In this document: positions 1-5,715 of the stretch, in pieces
Layout: each line of letters starts with the position of its first letter
Position numbering within the stretch: the stretch's first letter is position 1
Origin: Chloroflexota bacterium
GTDB taxonomy: Bacteria > Chloroflexota > Anaerolineae > J036 > Brachytrichaceae
Direction: 5' to 3'
Length of the DNA stretch: 5,715 nt
Assembly: GCA_021813225.1 (NCBI GenBank)
Contig: JAKALH010000210.1
Location: forward strand, 1 to 5,715
Translations under genes and position numbers: made by a program
Notes under the pieces: generated by a model
What the model was told of the DNA's origin: nothing
The model's database searches: none
The model's input: the letters and a program-made list of their open reading frames with translations, nothing else

Positions 1-772
1 TCCGATCTTGCTTCAGCACCCCGCGATAAACGTTGGGCGTGCGCGAGGTGCCGGTCCACACCTGCCCGATGATCCCATCACAATCGGCAATCTGCAGCAG
101 TTGTGATTCGGGGCTGACGATGCGCCAGTGCGCGTAATTGATCAGGCTGTGAGTCGGCACATAGCATTTAAAATCGTGGTTGCCCTTCGCGCGCGCATAC
201 TGCTTGATGTCTTTGAACAGATAGGAAAGCGCGCGCGAATACAGGTACTGCTTCAGCTTTTCGCAGCGGTATCGCGCATCGGGCGAGGATGCCGGGTCCT
301 GCCAGGGTTCGCCATAGAACTCCTCCCATTCGCGCTGGAACCCCGCCTCGTACCCGGCGCGCACCCAGAACTCAGGTTCTTCCAGGTGCAATGCCAGCGC
401 ACCAGCATCGACGACACGATGCAGTTTTTCCGCCAGGTACATCACATAGCTCATACTGGGCATCATGTAGTAGATATCATGGCCCTGAGCGATACCGTGT
501 TCCAGGCGGAAGTTACCGGCAGCGGTCTGGGCGTCGTCGAAGTGCTGAGCGCCGTCCCATTCACCCCGCATGTAATCGGCATAATCTCCCCAGGACACGC
601 CAGTCATGACGTGGAGCCGGTAGCCTGCGCTGCCCCACCCCGCCATGCGGGACTCGAAGTCGCGGTCCAGACCGTACACCATGGCGATATCGGCCTTACT
701 GTCGATTATGGGATCGTACGGTCCGTGCTCCTGAAAGGATGTCCGTTCATCGAGAGGATTGCGTTTCCGCAT
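1..772 (-). CDS. Putative glycoside-hydrolase-like TIM-barrel protein, N-terminal 257 residues (runs off left edge)
   Basis: I translated this frame by hand. It is open from an ATG at 772 to the window edge, giving 257 codons without a stop, so the C-terminus lies outside. The start is supported by GGAG eight bases upstream (781-784). No signal peptide or membrane segment is visible, so the protein should be cytoplasmic. It is rich in Trp, Tyr and acidic residues. A hydrophobic strand followed by acidic residues (ALALHLEEPEFW, about 125-136) and a later strand with an aromatic end (about 228-240, DGIIGQVW) resemble the strand-end carboxylates of TIM-barrel glycosidases. An early block around residues 49-73 (GYRLHVMTG, then WGDYADY and EWDG) has the same feel. 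I do not recognise a named family, and the sugar-enzyme reading is inferred from composition, motif style and the nearby beta-galactosidase. The gene itself is much more certain than its function. Confidence 0.75.
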   Translation of the reverse strand, partial: MRKRNPLDERTSFQEHGPYDPIIDSKADIAMVYGLDRDFESRMAGWGSAGYRLHVMTGVSWGDYADYMRGEWDGAQHFDDAQTAAGNFRLEHGIAQGHDIYYMMPSMSYVMYLAEKLHRVVDAGALALHLEEPEFWVRAGYEAGFQREWEEFYGEPWQDPASSPDARYRCEKLKQYLYSRALSYLFKDIKQYARAKGNHDFKCYVPTHSLINYAHWRIVSPESQLLQIADCDGIIGQVWTGTSRTPNVYRGVLKQDR

Positions 773-780
773 GTATCAAA

Positions 781-784
781 CTCC
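781..784 (-). promoter_or_regulatory. Ribosome binding site GGAG for the left-edge gene
   Basis: Reading the minus strand, GGAG lies eight bases before the ATG at 772. This is ordinary Shine-Dalgarno spacing and fixes the start of the partial gene. The next upstream stop of the neighbouring membrane-protein gene is at 852, so the start sits within a normal 79-base spacer. Confidence 0.65.
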
Positions 785-785
785 A

Positions 786-801
786 GCCTGTATCATCAGG
801 C
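786..801 (-). other. Small hairpin just upstream of a ribosome binding site
   Basis: On the minus strand GCCTG and CAGGC form a perfect 5-bp stem around the 6-base loop ATGATA. It ends one base before the GGAG of the left-edge gene. There is no U-run after it, so it does not look like a terminator. It may be a minor leader structure or chance. Confidence 0.25.
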
Positions 802-851
802 GTTCCACAACTTTGACAAACGAGTGATTACGTGCGAATCGCCGGCTGCGC

Positions 852-1604
852 TTATTGCGCCGTCAGCATCGGCCCAAGCGTCATCAGCAGCTTGATTGTC
901 ACGACAATGATCAGGAACATGAGAATACCGCTGTACGTGCGGCGGAACTTCATGTCGACCTGACCTTGCCTGCGTAACAACCTGTATACGAATACATAGA
1001 TTGCCATCGTAGCAATGCCTGCTGTCAATGCCTGCCACGGAGTGGTGCTGAAAAGCAGAACACCGACGCAAAACGCGGTGCCGATACCCCACACGACCGT
1101 CAATATGGATGAGTTTATTGCCGGGCACGGCGGCAATCGCCTGATTGGCATCCAGCGTTCAAGGTCTGCGCGCGCGCCTGCATAGTCCAGGAGCTGTACA
1201 GGCACCCATAGGAATCTGGTCCTGTCATGTGTCATGACCAGCACCCCATTCTCGTTCTCGATGAGCGCAGTAACTTCGGTACGGTTGATGCGCACGGCAG
1301 CCGCGCCTTCCTGCATTTTATCGACGCGCTCGGCACCCAGAAGGATCCGGATCGAATCCAGACCATTCCCGTATACGCGCGCCTGGCTGTAAATACGAAT
1401 ACCGCTGATGACTGAGACGACGACAAGCGCTATGCCCGCAACCGCGAGATACGCCACATTGAAAGCGTTACCTGACTGCTGTATCACCAGCAGCGCAACG
1501 ACCAGCGCAGCCAGGAGCGCAGCACCAGTTATCAGCGCCAGCTTGAGAATGAGCCTCTTGATCAACCGCGAACGCTGAAGCGGATCGATCGCATAGGTTT
1601 TCAT
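852..1604 (-). CDS. Five-helix membrane protein with a central soluble domain, unknown function
   Basis: This is a 250-residue integral membrane protein. Hydrophobic segments lie at about residues 18-41, 48-72, 163-185, 188-210 and 223-246. Between the second and third is a soluble stretch (about 75-155) with beta-strand character, including an acidic ENENG turn and alternating hydrophobics (VLVM, FLWVPV). This arrangement, helices followed by a small membrane-anchored beta domain, recalls YcxB-like or bacterial PH-like proteins, but that is a resemblance only. The frame extends 46 codons further upstream. I chose the ATG at 1604 because AAGG (1614-1617) lies nine bases before it, the basic N-terminus (KTYAIDPLQRSRLIKR) then leads straight into helix one, and the extra upstream residues look like spacer sequence reading into lacZ. 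The stop is TAA. It follows lacZ after 134 bases and may be transcribed separately. No catalytic motif is visible. Confidence 0.75.
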   Translation of the reverse strand: MKTYAIDPLQRSRLIKRLILKLALITGAALLAALVVALLVIQQSGNAFNVAYLAVAGIALVVVSVISGIRIYSQARVYGNGLDSIRILLGAERVDKMQEGAAAVRINRTEVTALIENENGVLVMTHDRTRFLWVPVQLLDYAGARADLERWMPIRRLPPCPAINSSILTVVWGIGTAFCVGVLLFSTTPWQALTAGIATMAIYVFVYRLLRRQGQVDMKFRRTYSGILMFLIIVVTIKLLMTLGPMLTAQ

Positions 1605-1698
1605 GAGTTGCAGCCTTATTGTAGAGAAAATCGTAGAGTGCGCCGGCGGCAGCGCCACGGCAAAGTGCGCATACATTGAATCGAGTGAAACAGCATGA

Positions 1699-1722
1699 AG
1701 CGCCACAAATGGTACTGGCGCT
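1699..1722 (-). terminator. Possible weak intrinsic terminator behind lacZ
   Basis: On the minus strand AGCGCCA and TGGCGCT form a perfect 7-bp GC-rich stem around a 10-base loop, starting 16 bases after the lacZ stop codon. It is followed by a T-rich but interrupted tail (TTCATGCTGTTT), not a clean U-run. It may end or attenuate the lacZ transcript before the membrane-protein gene, or merely protect the 3' end of the mRNA. Confidence 0.4.
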
Positions 1723-1738
1723 ACACGAAGAGAGGGCC

Positions 1739-4700
1739 TCACCCTTCCAGTACGGTTCTGGCAACTCGCATATAAGTCGCGATGTCACCCATGATCGGCC
1801 GCAGTCTGACGCTGAAACTCATCGGCTCGGCTTTGAGCAGATACTTCTCCAGCGGTTCCGGACCGCAACTGTTGCTCCCGAGGCCGTTGTGCCGGTAATC
1901 GAGGTGAACAACGGTTAAATCACGCTGCTTCAGTTCGCAGGTATGTTCGGCACGTGTCAGGTCATCAGGAGTGTAATGGTGAGCGCTGACATTGATAGTC
2001 GGAATACCAATAACAAGCAGGCCCGCACCCTGTATGTTCGTGACAGCGGCCCAGCGCACGTCACTCTTGTTGCCATTCTCCTGCGGGCGGATATACGGTA
2101 CGTGCTGTTCCTGGATCGTGCCGCGATACACACCCACGCGCGCGCTCTCCTTGCGATCGACATAGCTTTCGTGCGGGCCGCGCCCATACCAGGCCAGGCG
2201 GTCAAACTCGCTCAGCATTGTCAATTCAACGCCGACGCGCGGCAGAACCGGCAGTTGCCTCAACGGCGCAACCTGTATGCTCACGATAACATCGCCGCTC
2301 CCGCAGATGCGGTACTGATAGACAGCCTTGAGCGCCGGCGCCAGTGAGCAGGAAGCCAGCACGGTTTCGACCTCGATCTCCGCCGTTTGTGGTGTAACCG
2401 AATGCAGGGAGACCCGCTCAACACGCTGCGACAGATGATGTAAGCCGGTGTTCCGCCACACCTTGGCAATGTGTACGTCGTTGTCAGTCGGCGCCCGCCA
2501 GATATTCACATGCGGGCCATCGCTCAGCAGCGAAATACCGCGATACCGCCATTCATTGATACGGCCGGCGTGCCGGTCTAGCACGATATTGAAGTCGTCG
2601 CCATTGATTGTGATGGACTGGCGCGTTTCGCCAACACGCAGCGGCGCCATGGACGACAATGCCAGCACTGGCGCTGGCGCTATGACAGGCAGCTCGAACT
2701 GCGCCCACGCCACTTCAAATCCGCGTGGCGCCCATATTGTGGCATGGTCCAGCGTAAAACTGAGATTCAACCAGTAAGTGGACCCTGCTTCCGGTAATGG
2801 GTTGCGGTAAGGCAGCGTGATGATGCGATCCTGCCCGGCCGCAACGTCAAGCGGCGCCAGTGAACCCTGCTCAACGAGTTCACCATCCCGTGTGACCGAC
2901 CAGCCGATGCTCAGGTGCGCGAGCGAAATGAAGGCATAACGATTGGCAATGCGCACTTGACCCTGCCGGAGATCGACGGCATCCGCCTTGACCGGCTCAA
3001 TGATCTTCTTATACTCGATCAACCCGCTGTGCGGTATGCGATCGGGGAAGTTCAGGCCGTCGATGCAGAAGTTGCCGTCATTGGGGTAATCGTCAAAATC
3101 ACCGCCATACGCGAACCACTCCTCGCCAGCTTCGGTATGACGCCGTACACTGTGGTCCACCCACTCCCAGATGCAACCGCCGATCAGACGCGGGTGTTCA
3201 TAGATAGCATCCCAGTATTCTTTAAGGTTGCCCGGTCCATTCCCCATCGCATGGGCGTATTCACACATGAAGAAAGGACGCGGGTCGTCTGTGCGCGTCC
3301 CCTGAGCTATCAGGCTGTCAAGCTTTGGATACATCACGCTGACGACATCGACGACTTTCGCCTCATGTGCGCCTTCATAATGAATCAGGCGCGTTGCGTC
3401 GTGCGCCCTGATCCAGGTTGCCATGGCATCGTGGTTGCGCCCGTAACCTGCTTCGTTGCCTAGCGACCACATCACCACACAGGCGTGGTTTTTATCGCGC
3501 TGCACCATCCTCTCGGCGCGATCGATATATGCGGCTTCCCACTCAGGGTCGTCGGAGATCTGGTTCAGGTCGCCGCCGATGCCGAAGCCGTGGCACTCCA
3601 GATCAGCTTCATCGACGATATACATGCCGAAGCGATCGCACAGGTCATACCAGCGCGGGTCGTCGGGGTAATGCGAGGTGCGTACCGTGTTGATGTTGTG
3701 CTGCTTCATCAGCACAATATCCTTAAGCATGGACTCATAGGTAACGGCGTGGCCGAGGTCGGGATGTGTCTCGTGCCTGTCGACGCCTTTCAGTTTGACC
3801 GCGACGCCATTGATCAGGAGCTGCTGTTCTCTAACCTCGACCTGGCGGATACCGACACGATAACTTTGAACTTCGTATCGCTTGCCTGTCGCATCGGTCA
3901 GGCTGAGTAGAAGCGTGTAGAGATACGGCTCTTCAGCCGACCACAGGTGCGCGCCGTTCACCGGCAGGATGGTGTTCAATACGACTTCACGGCCCGCTGG
4001 AAGCGTTTCAGCCCGTACAGTTTCTGATGCTGCAGGTTTCTCCGCGGCATCGAATAATTCAGCGGTGATGGATGCGCCTGCGACCTCAACCGTCGCGTAA
4101 TTCCGAACCGTGATATCAACCTCGACGTTGGCATCTTTGTAGCCGGCGCTCAAAGTCGTGCGGATGAAGACATCACGCACATGGAGCATCGGCGTGGCGC
4201 TCAGGCAGACATCCCGGAAGATGCCGCTCAGCCGCCACATATCCTGGTCTTCAAGGTAGCTGCCGTCCGACCACTGATACACCTGTACAGCCAGCAGGTT
4301 ATCGCCCGCCTTCAGCAGTGACGTAATATCAAACTCAGACGGCAGGTGCGCGCCCTGGCTGTAGCCGGCCATCTTCCCATTCACCCATACGTAAAATGCT
4401 GAGTCGACGCCCTCGAACGTCAGCAGCACACGGCGGCCTTCCCACCCTGCCGGCACCGTAAACAACCGGCGGTAATGCCCGACCGGGTTGTCCTGCGGCA
4501 CGCGCGGCGGGTCTACCGGATAGGGGTAAGCAACGTTCGTGTAGTTCGGCCTGCCATACCCGTGCATCTGCCAATTTGACGGCACCGGCAGTTCCGCCCA
4601 TCCGGAGTCGTCGTAGTCCAACATCTCAAAACCAGTCGGGGACAAACCGGGGTGTGCGGTATATTGAAAGCGCCAGGTGCCGTTCAGCAGCTTGCGGTAC

Positions 4701-4831
4701 GGTGTGTTGTCGCGGTCACAGGATAATGCACTTGCCGCATCCGGATAAACCTGCTGTGTCGCGTGAGCAGGTTCGCGGTTGCGCGCCAGAAGGTTCTGGT
4801 TCTCCCAGTCGTGTGGTGTTGTCATGTTCAT
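1739..4831 (-). CDS. lacZ: Beta-galactosidase, LacZ type, glycoside hydrolase family 2
   Basis: A full-length, 1030-residue GH2 beta-galactosidase, close to the 1,024 residues of E. coli LacZ. It hydrolyses terminal beta-D-galactosides such as lactose by a double-displacement retaining mechanism. Domains in order: jelly-roll sugar-binding domain (about 45-215), Ig-like domain (about 217-330), TIM barrel (about 332-620), a second Ig-like domain (about 630-725) and the C-terminal small-chain beta-sandwich (about 740-1012). The acid/base is Glu460 in WSLGNEAGYG and the nucleophile Glu524 in MCEYAHAMGN. RHETHP (352-357), RTSHYP with His387, and Glu412/His414 in DLECHG are the other active-site signatures. 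The small chain has the usual PYIRPQENGN and GLGSNSCGP motifs, with Cys989 near the place E. coli has Trp999, as is common in this wider family. There is no signal peptide, so it is cytoplasmic. GAGG seven bases before the ATG at 4831 supports that start over the second ATG two codons later. The start overlaps the stop of the upstream selenoprotein (ATGA), suggesting translational coupling. Confidence 0.97.
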   Translation of the reverse strand: MNMTTPHDWENQNLLARNREPAHATQQVYPDAASALSCDRDNTPYRKLLNGTWRFQYTAHPGLSPTGFEMLDYDDSGWAELPVPSNWQMHGYGRPNYTNVAYPYPVDPPRVPQDNPVGHYRRLFTVPAGWEGRRVLLTFEGVDSAFYVWVNGKMAGYSQGAHLPSEFDITSLLKAGDNLLAVQVYQWSDGSYLEDQDMWRLSGIFRDVCLSATPMLHVRDVFIRTTLSAGYKDANVEVDITVRNYATVEVAGASITAELFDAAEKPAASETVRAETLPAGREVVLNTILPVNGAHLWSAEEPYLYTLLLSLTDATGKRYEVQSYRVGIRQVEVREQQLLINGVAVKLKGVDRHETHPDLGHAVTYESMLKDIVLMKQHNINTVRTSHYPDDPRWYDLCDRFGMYIVDEADLECHGFGIGGDLNQISDDPEWEAAYIDRAERMVQRDKNHACVVMWSLGNEAGYGRNHDAMATWIRAHDATRLIHYEGAHEAKVVDVVSVMYPKLDSLIAQGTRTDDPRPFFMCEYAHAMGNGPGNLKEYWDAIYEHPRLIGGCIWEWVDHSVRRHTEAGEEWFAYGGDFDDYPNDGNFCIDGLNFPDRIPHSGLIEYKKIIEPVKADAVDLRQGQVRIANRYAFISLAHLSIGWSVTRDGELVEQGSLAPLDVAAGQDRIITLPYRNPLPEAGSTYWLNLSFTLDHATIWAPRGFEVAWAQFELPVIAPAPVLALSSMAPLRVGETRQSITINGDDFNIVLDRHAGRINEWRYRGISLLSDGPHVNIWRAPTDNDVHIAKVWRNTGLHHLSQRVERVSLHSVTPQTAEIEVETVLASCSLAPALKAVYQYRICGSGDVIVSIQVAPLRQLPVLPRVGVELTMLSEFDRLAWYGRGPHESYVDRKESARVGVYRGTIQEQHVPYIRPQENGNKSDVRWAAVTNIQGAGLLVIGIPTINVSAHHYTPDDLTRAEHTCELKQRDLTVVHLDYRHNGLGSNSCGPEPLEKYLLKAEPMSFSVRLRPIMGDIATYMRVARTVLEG

Positions 4832-5460
4832 CCTGTATCCTCGTCGTGTCGGCTCGCCTGCGGCGAAGCGCTGATGTGTGCGATAACCTGTTTGAAGACC
4901 GCGAATGGCTGCGCCCCGACGATTGCATGGCGGTCATTCAGGACGTATGTCGGCACGCTGTTGACGCCGATGTCCCTGGCATCCGCAATCTGCTGCTCGA
5001 AGCGCTCGTGATAGACCCCGCTCTGGACAGCCCGCTGGAGCGCATCGGCATCCAGCCCTGCCTCAGCAGCCGCGGCTCTCAACACATTCCACTCGCTGAT
5101 GTTCTCTTCCTCGCCGTAGTACTTGCGAAAAACGATGCGGTGGAATTCCTCGCCCCGGCCCTGCTCTTCAGCATACAGAGTTGATTCATGCGCCAGGCGT
5201 GGATTAGGCACCCACGACGAACGCACGAACGGCAGTCCCTGCGACTCGGCCATATGTCGTAACCTGTCGCCGCTCTGGGCGGCGCGCGCCTTTACCGACG
5301 CCGGTACCGCATTGCCTTCAGGCGGCATATCGGGACGCAGAAGGAACGGCAGCCACTCGATCTGTGCGCCGTATTCTCTCTTAACCTGGTCGACCACACC
5401 CTGGCCGACATAGCACCACGGTCAGATGTAGTCCGAATAAATGGCTAATTTCAACGTCAT
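4828..5460 (-). CDS. FrnE/DsbA-family thiol-disulfide oxidoreductase, predicted selenoprotein (Sec13, U-P-W-C active site)
   Basis: A 210-residue thioredoxin-fold protein of the DsbA/FrnE group, expected to catalyse dithiol-disulfide exchange. The family begins with a beta strand and a D-x-x-C-P-W-C-Y-x-G motif. Here the sequence reads LAIYSDYI, in-frame TGA (5422-5424), then PWCYVGQG. The UGA falls exactly on the nucleophilic first cysteine, and Cys16 is the resolving residue and the only cysteine left. Other family marks are the LRPDMPPEG block (about 41-49), a helical insert (about 55-160), GVNSVPTYV with the cis-proline Pro170, and GAQP at 182-185. There is no signal peptide, which suits cytoplasmic FrnE relatives. 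The ATG at 5460 overlaps the upstream gene's TGA, and no good Shine-Dalgarno is nearby, so translation is probably coupled. A gene caller ignoring recoding would use GTG at 5397 and lose the active site. A SECIS-like hairpin follows the UGA. A sequencing error or a nonsense mutation (TGC to TGA is one base) is the main alternative. Confidence 0.85.
4839..4842 (-). promoter_or_regulatory. Ribosome binding site GAGG for lacZ
   Basis: On the minus strand GAGG lies seven bases before the lacZ ATG at 4831. A second ATG in the same frame is at 4825, but the spacing favours the first. The site lies inside the last codons of the upstream selenoprotein gene, so lacZ can both initiate on its own and be fed by ribosomes ending at the ATGA overlap. 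Confidence 0.7.
5389..5409 (-). promoter_or_regulatory. Candidate bacterial SECIS element (hairpin directing Sec insertion)
   Basis: In the mRNA, 12 nt after the UGA, GUCGGCC (5403-5409) pairs with GGUCGAC (5389-5395) to give seven consecutive pairs, six Watson-Crick and one G-U. The loop is AGGGUGU (5396-5402). Bacterial SECIS elements lie directly downstream of the UGA inside the coding region and carry a G in the first two loop positions, roughly 16-37 nt from the UGA. Here the loop's second base is G, 21 nt after the UGA. Below the stem, a two-by-two mismatch is followed by three further weak pairs (U-G, C-G, G-U). It would be the binding site for SelB. The fold was made by eye, without an energy calculation. 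Confidence 0.68.
5422..5424 (-). other. In-frame UGA read as selenocysteine (codon 13 of the DsbA-like gene)
   Basis: This TGA sits where every FrnE-type homologue I know of has the first cysteine of CPWC. Codons on both sides are conserved family sequence in one frame (DYI before, PWCYVG after). The base after the TGA is C, a context generally considered leaky for termination. Three genes in this window use TGA as a true stop (5457-5459, 4828-4830, 1739-1741), so genome-wide reassignment of UGA is unlikely and recoding must be local. Confidence 0.8.
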
Positions 5461-5715
5461 CGCGCCGATTGTATCGCGTTCTTCCTCTCGCGCCGCGGCA
5501 GTTGGAATGCGGCCTGCAGAAAACGCAGCGGCGGCAGCGTGGCAATCAGCGCAGCAGTCTCAAGCGGCGAACTCTCTTCGTCCAGGAAGCGCAGCACACG
5601 TTGAATGGGGTTGCGCCGGAACAGATGCCTATAGATTGTCTCTATTGCCTCGCCATGGTCTGCCATGACGCGCAGGAGAAGGGAATCGCAGGCGCGATAG
5701 AAGCGGCCACCTGAC
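5457..5715 (-). CDS. Lycopene cyclase-family protein, C-terminal 85 residues (runs off right edge)
   Basis: The frame is open from the right edge of the window to a TGA at 5457-5459, so only the C-terminal part of the gene is present and the FAD-binding N-terminus lies outside. The visible part has the pattern I associate with the C-terminal region of CrtY/CrtL-type lycopene cyclases: FYRACDSLLLRV, then LFRRNPIQRVLRFLDEES, then an ATLPPLRFLQAAF stretch near the end. These FAD-dependent enzymes form the beta-ionone rings of carotenoids at the membrane. The assignment rests on recalled family pattern, and a different flavin-dependent oxidoreductase remains possible. The gene's stop overlaps the selenoprotein start by four bases (ATGA), placing it upstream in the same operon. 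A possible internal ATG at 5666 should not be taken as the start, since the family-like sequence continues upstream of it. Confidence 0.6.
   Translation of the reverse strand, partial: SGGRFYRACDSLLLRVMADHGEAIETIYRHLFRRNPIQRVLRFLDEESSPLETAALIATLPPLRFLQAAFQLPRRERKNAIQSAR

Noticed and set aside
128..895. Long plus-strand open frame (255 codons)
   Set aside because: It is antisense to the left-edge gene and the end of the membrane-protein gene. Its translation is low in recognisable motifs, while the minus-strand frame has a ribosome site and protein-like strand and helix patterns.
1618..1623. TACAAT as a -10 promoter box before the membrane-protein gene
   Set aside because: It matches five of six consensus bases but lies only 13 bases before the ATG, and no reasonable -35 box is found 16-18 bases upstream.
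2915..3463. Plus-strand open frames of 90-200 codons opposite lacZ and the selenoprotein (for example 2915-3463, 3485-3910, 4576-5184)
   Set aside because: They are antisense shadows of well-supported minus-strand genes, common at this base composition, and show no family motifs.
5387..5396. 10-base palindrome TGGTCGACCA as an operator or restriction-related site
   Set aside because: It lies inside the coding sequence and overlaps the 3' arm of the candidate SECIS stem. It is better explained by coding and hairpin constraints, though it could compete with the SECIS fold.
5422..5424. UGA reassigned to an amino acid throughout the genome (alternative genetic code)
   Set aside because: TGA is the genuine stop of the cyclase-like gene, of the selenoprotein itself and of lacZ, each at a sensible protein end, and no other in-frame TGA occurs in the five genes.
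4828..5460. Plain pseudogene of a DsbA-like protein
   Set aside because: There is only one interruption, it falls precisely on the catalytic Cys, the rest of the protein is intact with conserved motifs, both gene overlaps are preserved and a SECIS-like stem follows. A sequencing error or recent mutation cannot be fully excluded.
5468..5473. TACAAT as a -10 promoter box before the selenoprotein gene
   Set aside because: It lies inside the upstream coding sequence only seven bases before the ATG, with no -35 box at suitable spacing.
5481..5487. GAGGAAG as a ribosome binding site for the selenoprotein gene
   Set aside because: It is 20 bases before the ATG, too far for normal use, and there is no alternative in-frame start nearer to it. 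Coupling through the ATGA overlap is the simpler explanation.

Overview
This window holds five protein-coding genes, all on the minus strand. In transcription order (right to left) they are: the C-terminal end of a probable lycopene cyclase, a FrnE/DsbA-like thiol-disulfide oxidoreductase, a full-length LacZ-type GH2 beta-galactosidase, a small five-helix membrane protein, and the N-terminal 257 residues of a protein that runs off the left edge and looks like a sugar-active TIM-barrel enzyme. There are no tRNAs, rRNAs, insertion sequences or CRISPR repeats, and no gap between genes is longer than about 135 bases. The most important observation is that the DsbA-like gene is almost certainly a selenoprotein. 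Its catalytic CPWC motif is written TGA-CCG-TGG-TGC, so the nucleophilic cysteine is replaced by an in-frame UGA at codon 13. Beginning 12 nt after the UGA there is a 7-bp hairpin with a 7-nt loop whose second base is G, which is what a bacterial SECIS element should look like. A conventional gene caller would start this protein at an internal GTG (5397) and lose the first beta strand and the whole active site. The ATG at 5460 restores a normal 210-residue FrnE-type protein. That ATG overlaps the stop of the upstream gene in an ATGA, and the stop of the selenoprotein overlaps the lacZ start in a second ATGA. The first three genes are therefore probably one translationally coupled operon. UGA is not simply reassigned here: the cyclase, the selenoprotein itself and lacZ all end in TGA. 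Layout from left to right: 1-772, partial sugar-enzyme-like gene, preceded by a good GGAG ribosome site; 773-851, short spacer with a small hairpin; 852-1604, membrane protein; 1605-1738, spacer with a 7-bp hairpin behind lacZ that may be a weak terminator; 1739-4831, beta-galactosidase; 4828-5460, selenoprotein; 5457-5715, end of the cyclase-like gene. Organism: a bacterium with a moderately GC-rich genome, cytoplasmic beta-galactoside use, probable carotenoid synthesis and, if the reading is right, the SelA/SelB/SelC/SelD selenocysteine machinery. The protein flavour and gene mix would suit a Chloroflexota-like lineage, but this is an impression, not something the window proves. Functionally, lacZ and the left-edge gene suggest carbohydrate use. 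The link to the selenoprotein and the carotenoid enzyme looks like shared transcription rather than an obvious pathway.
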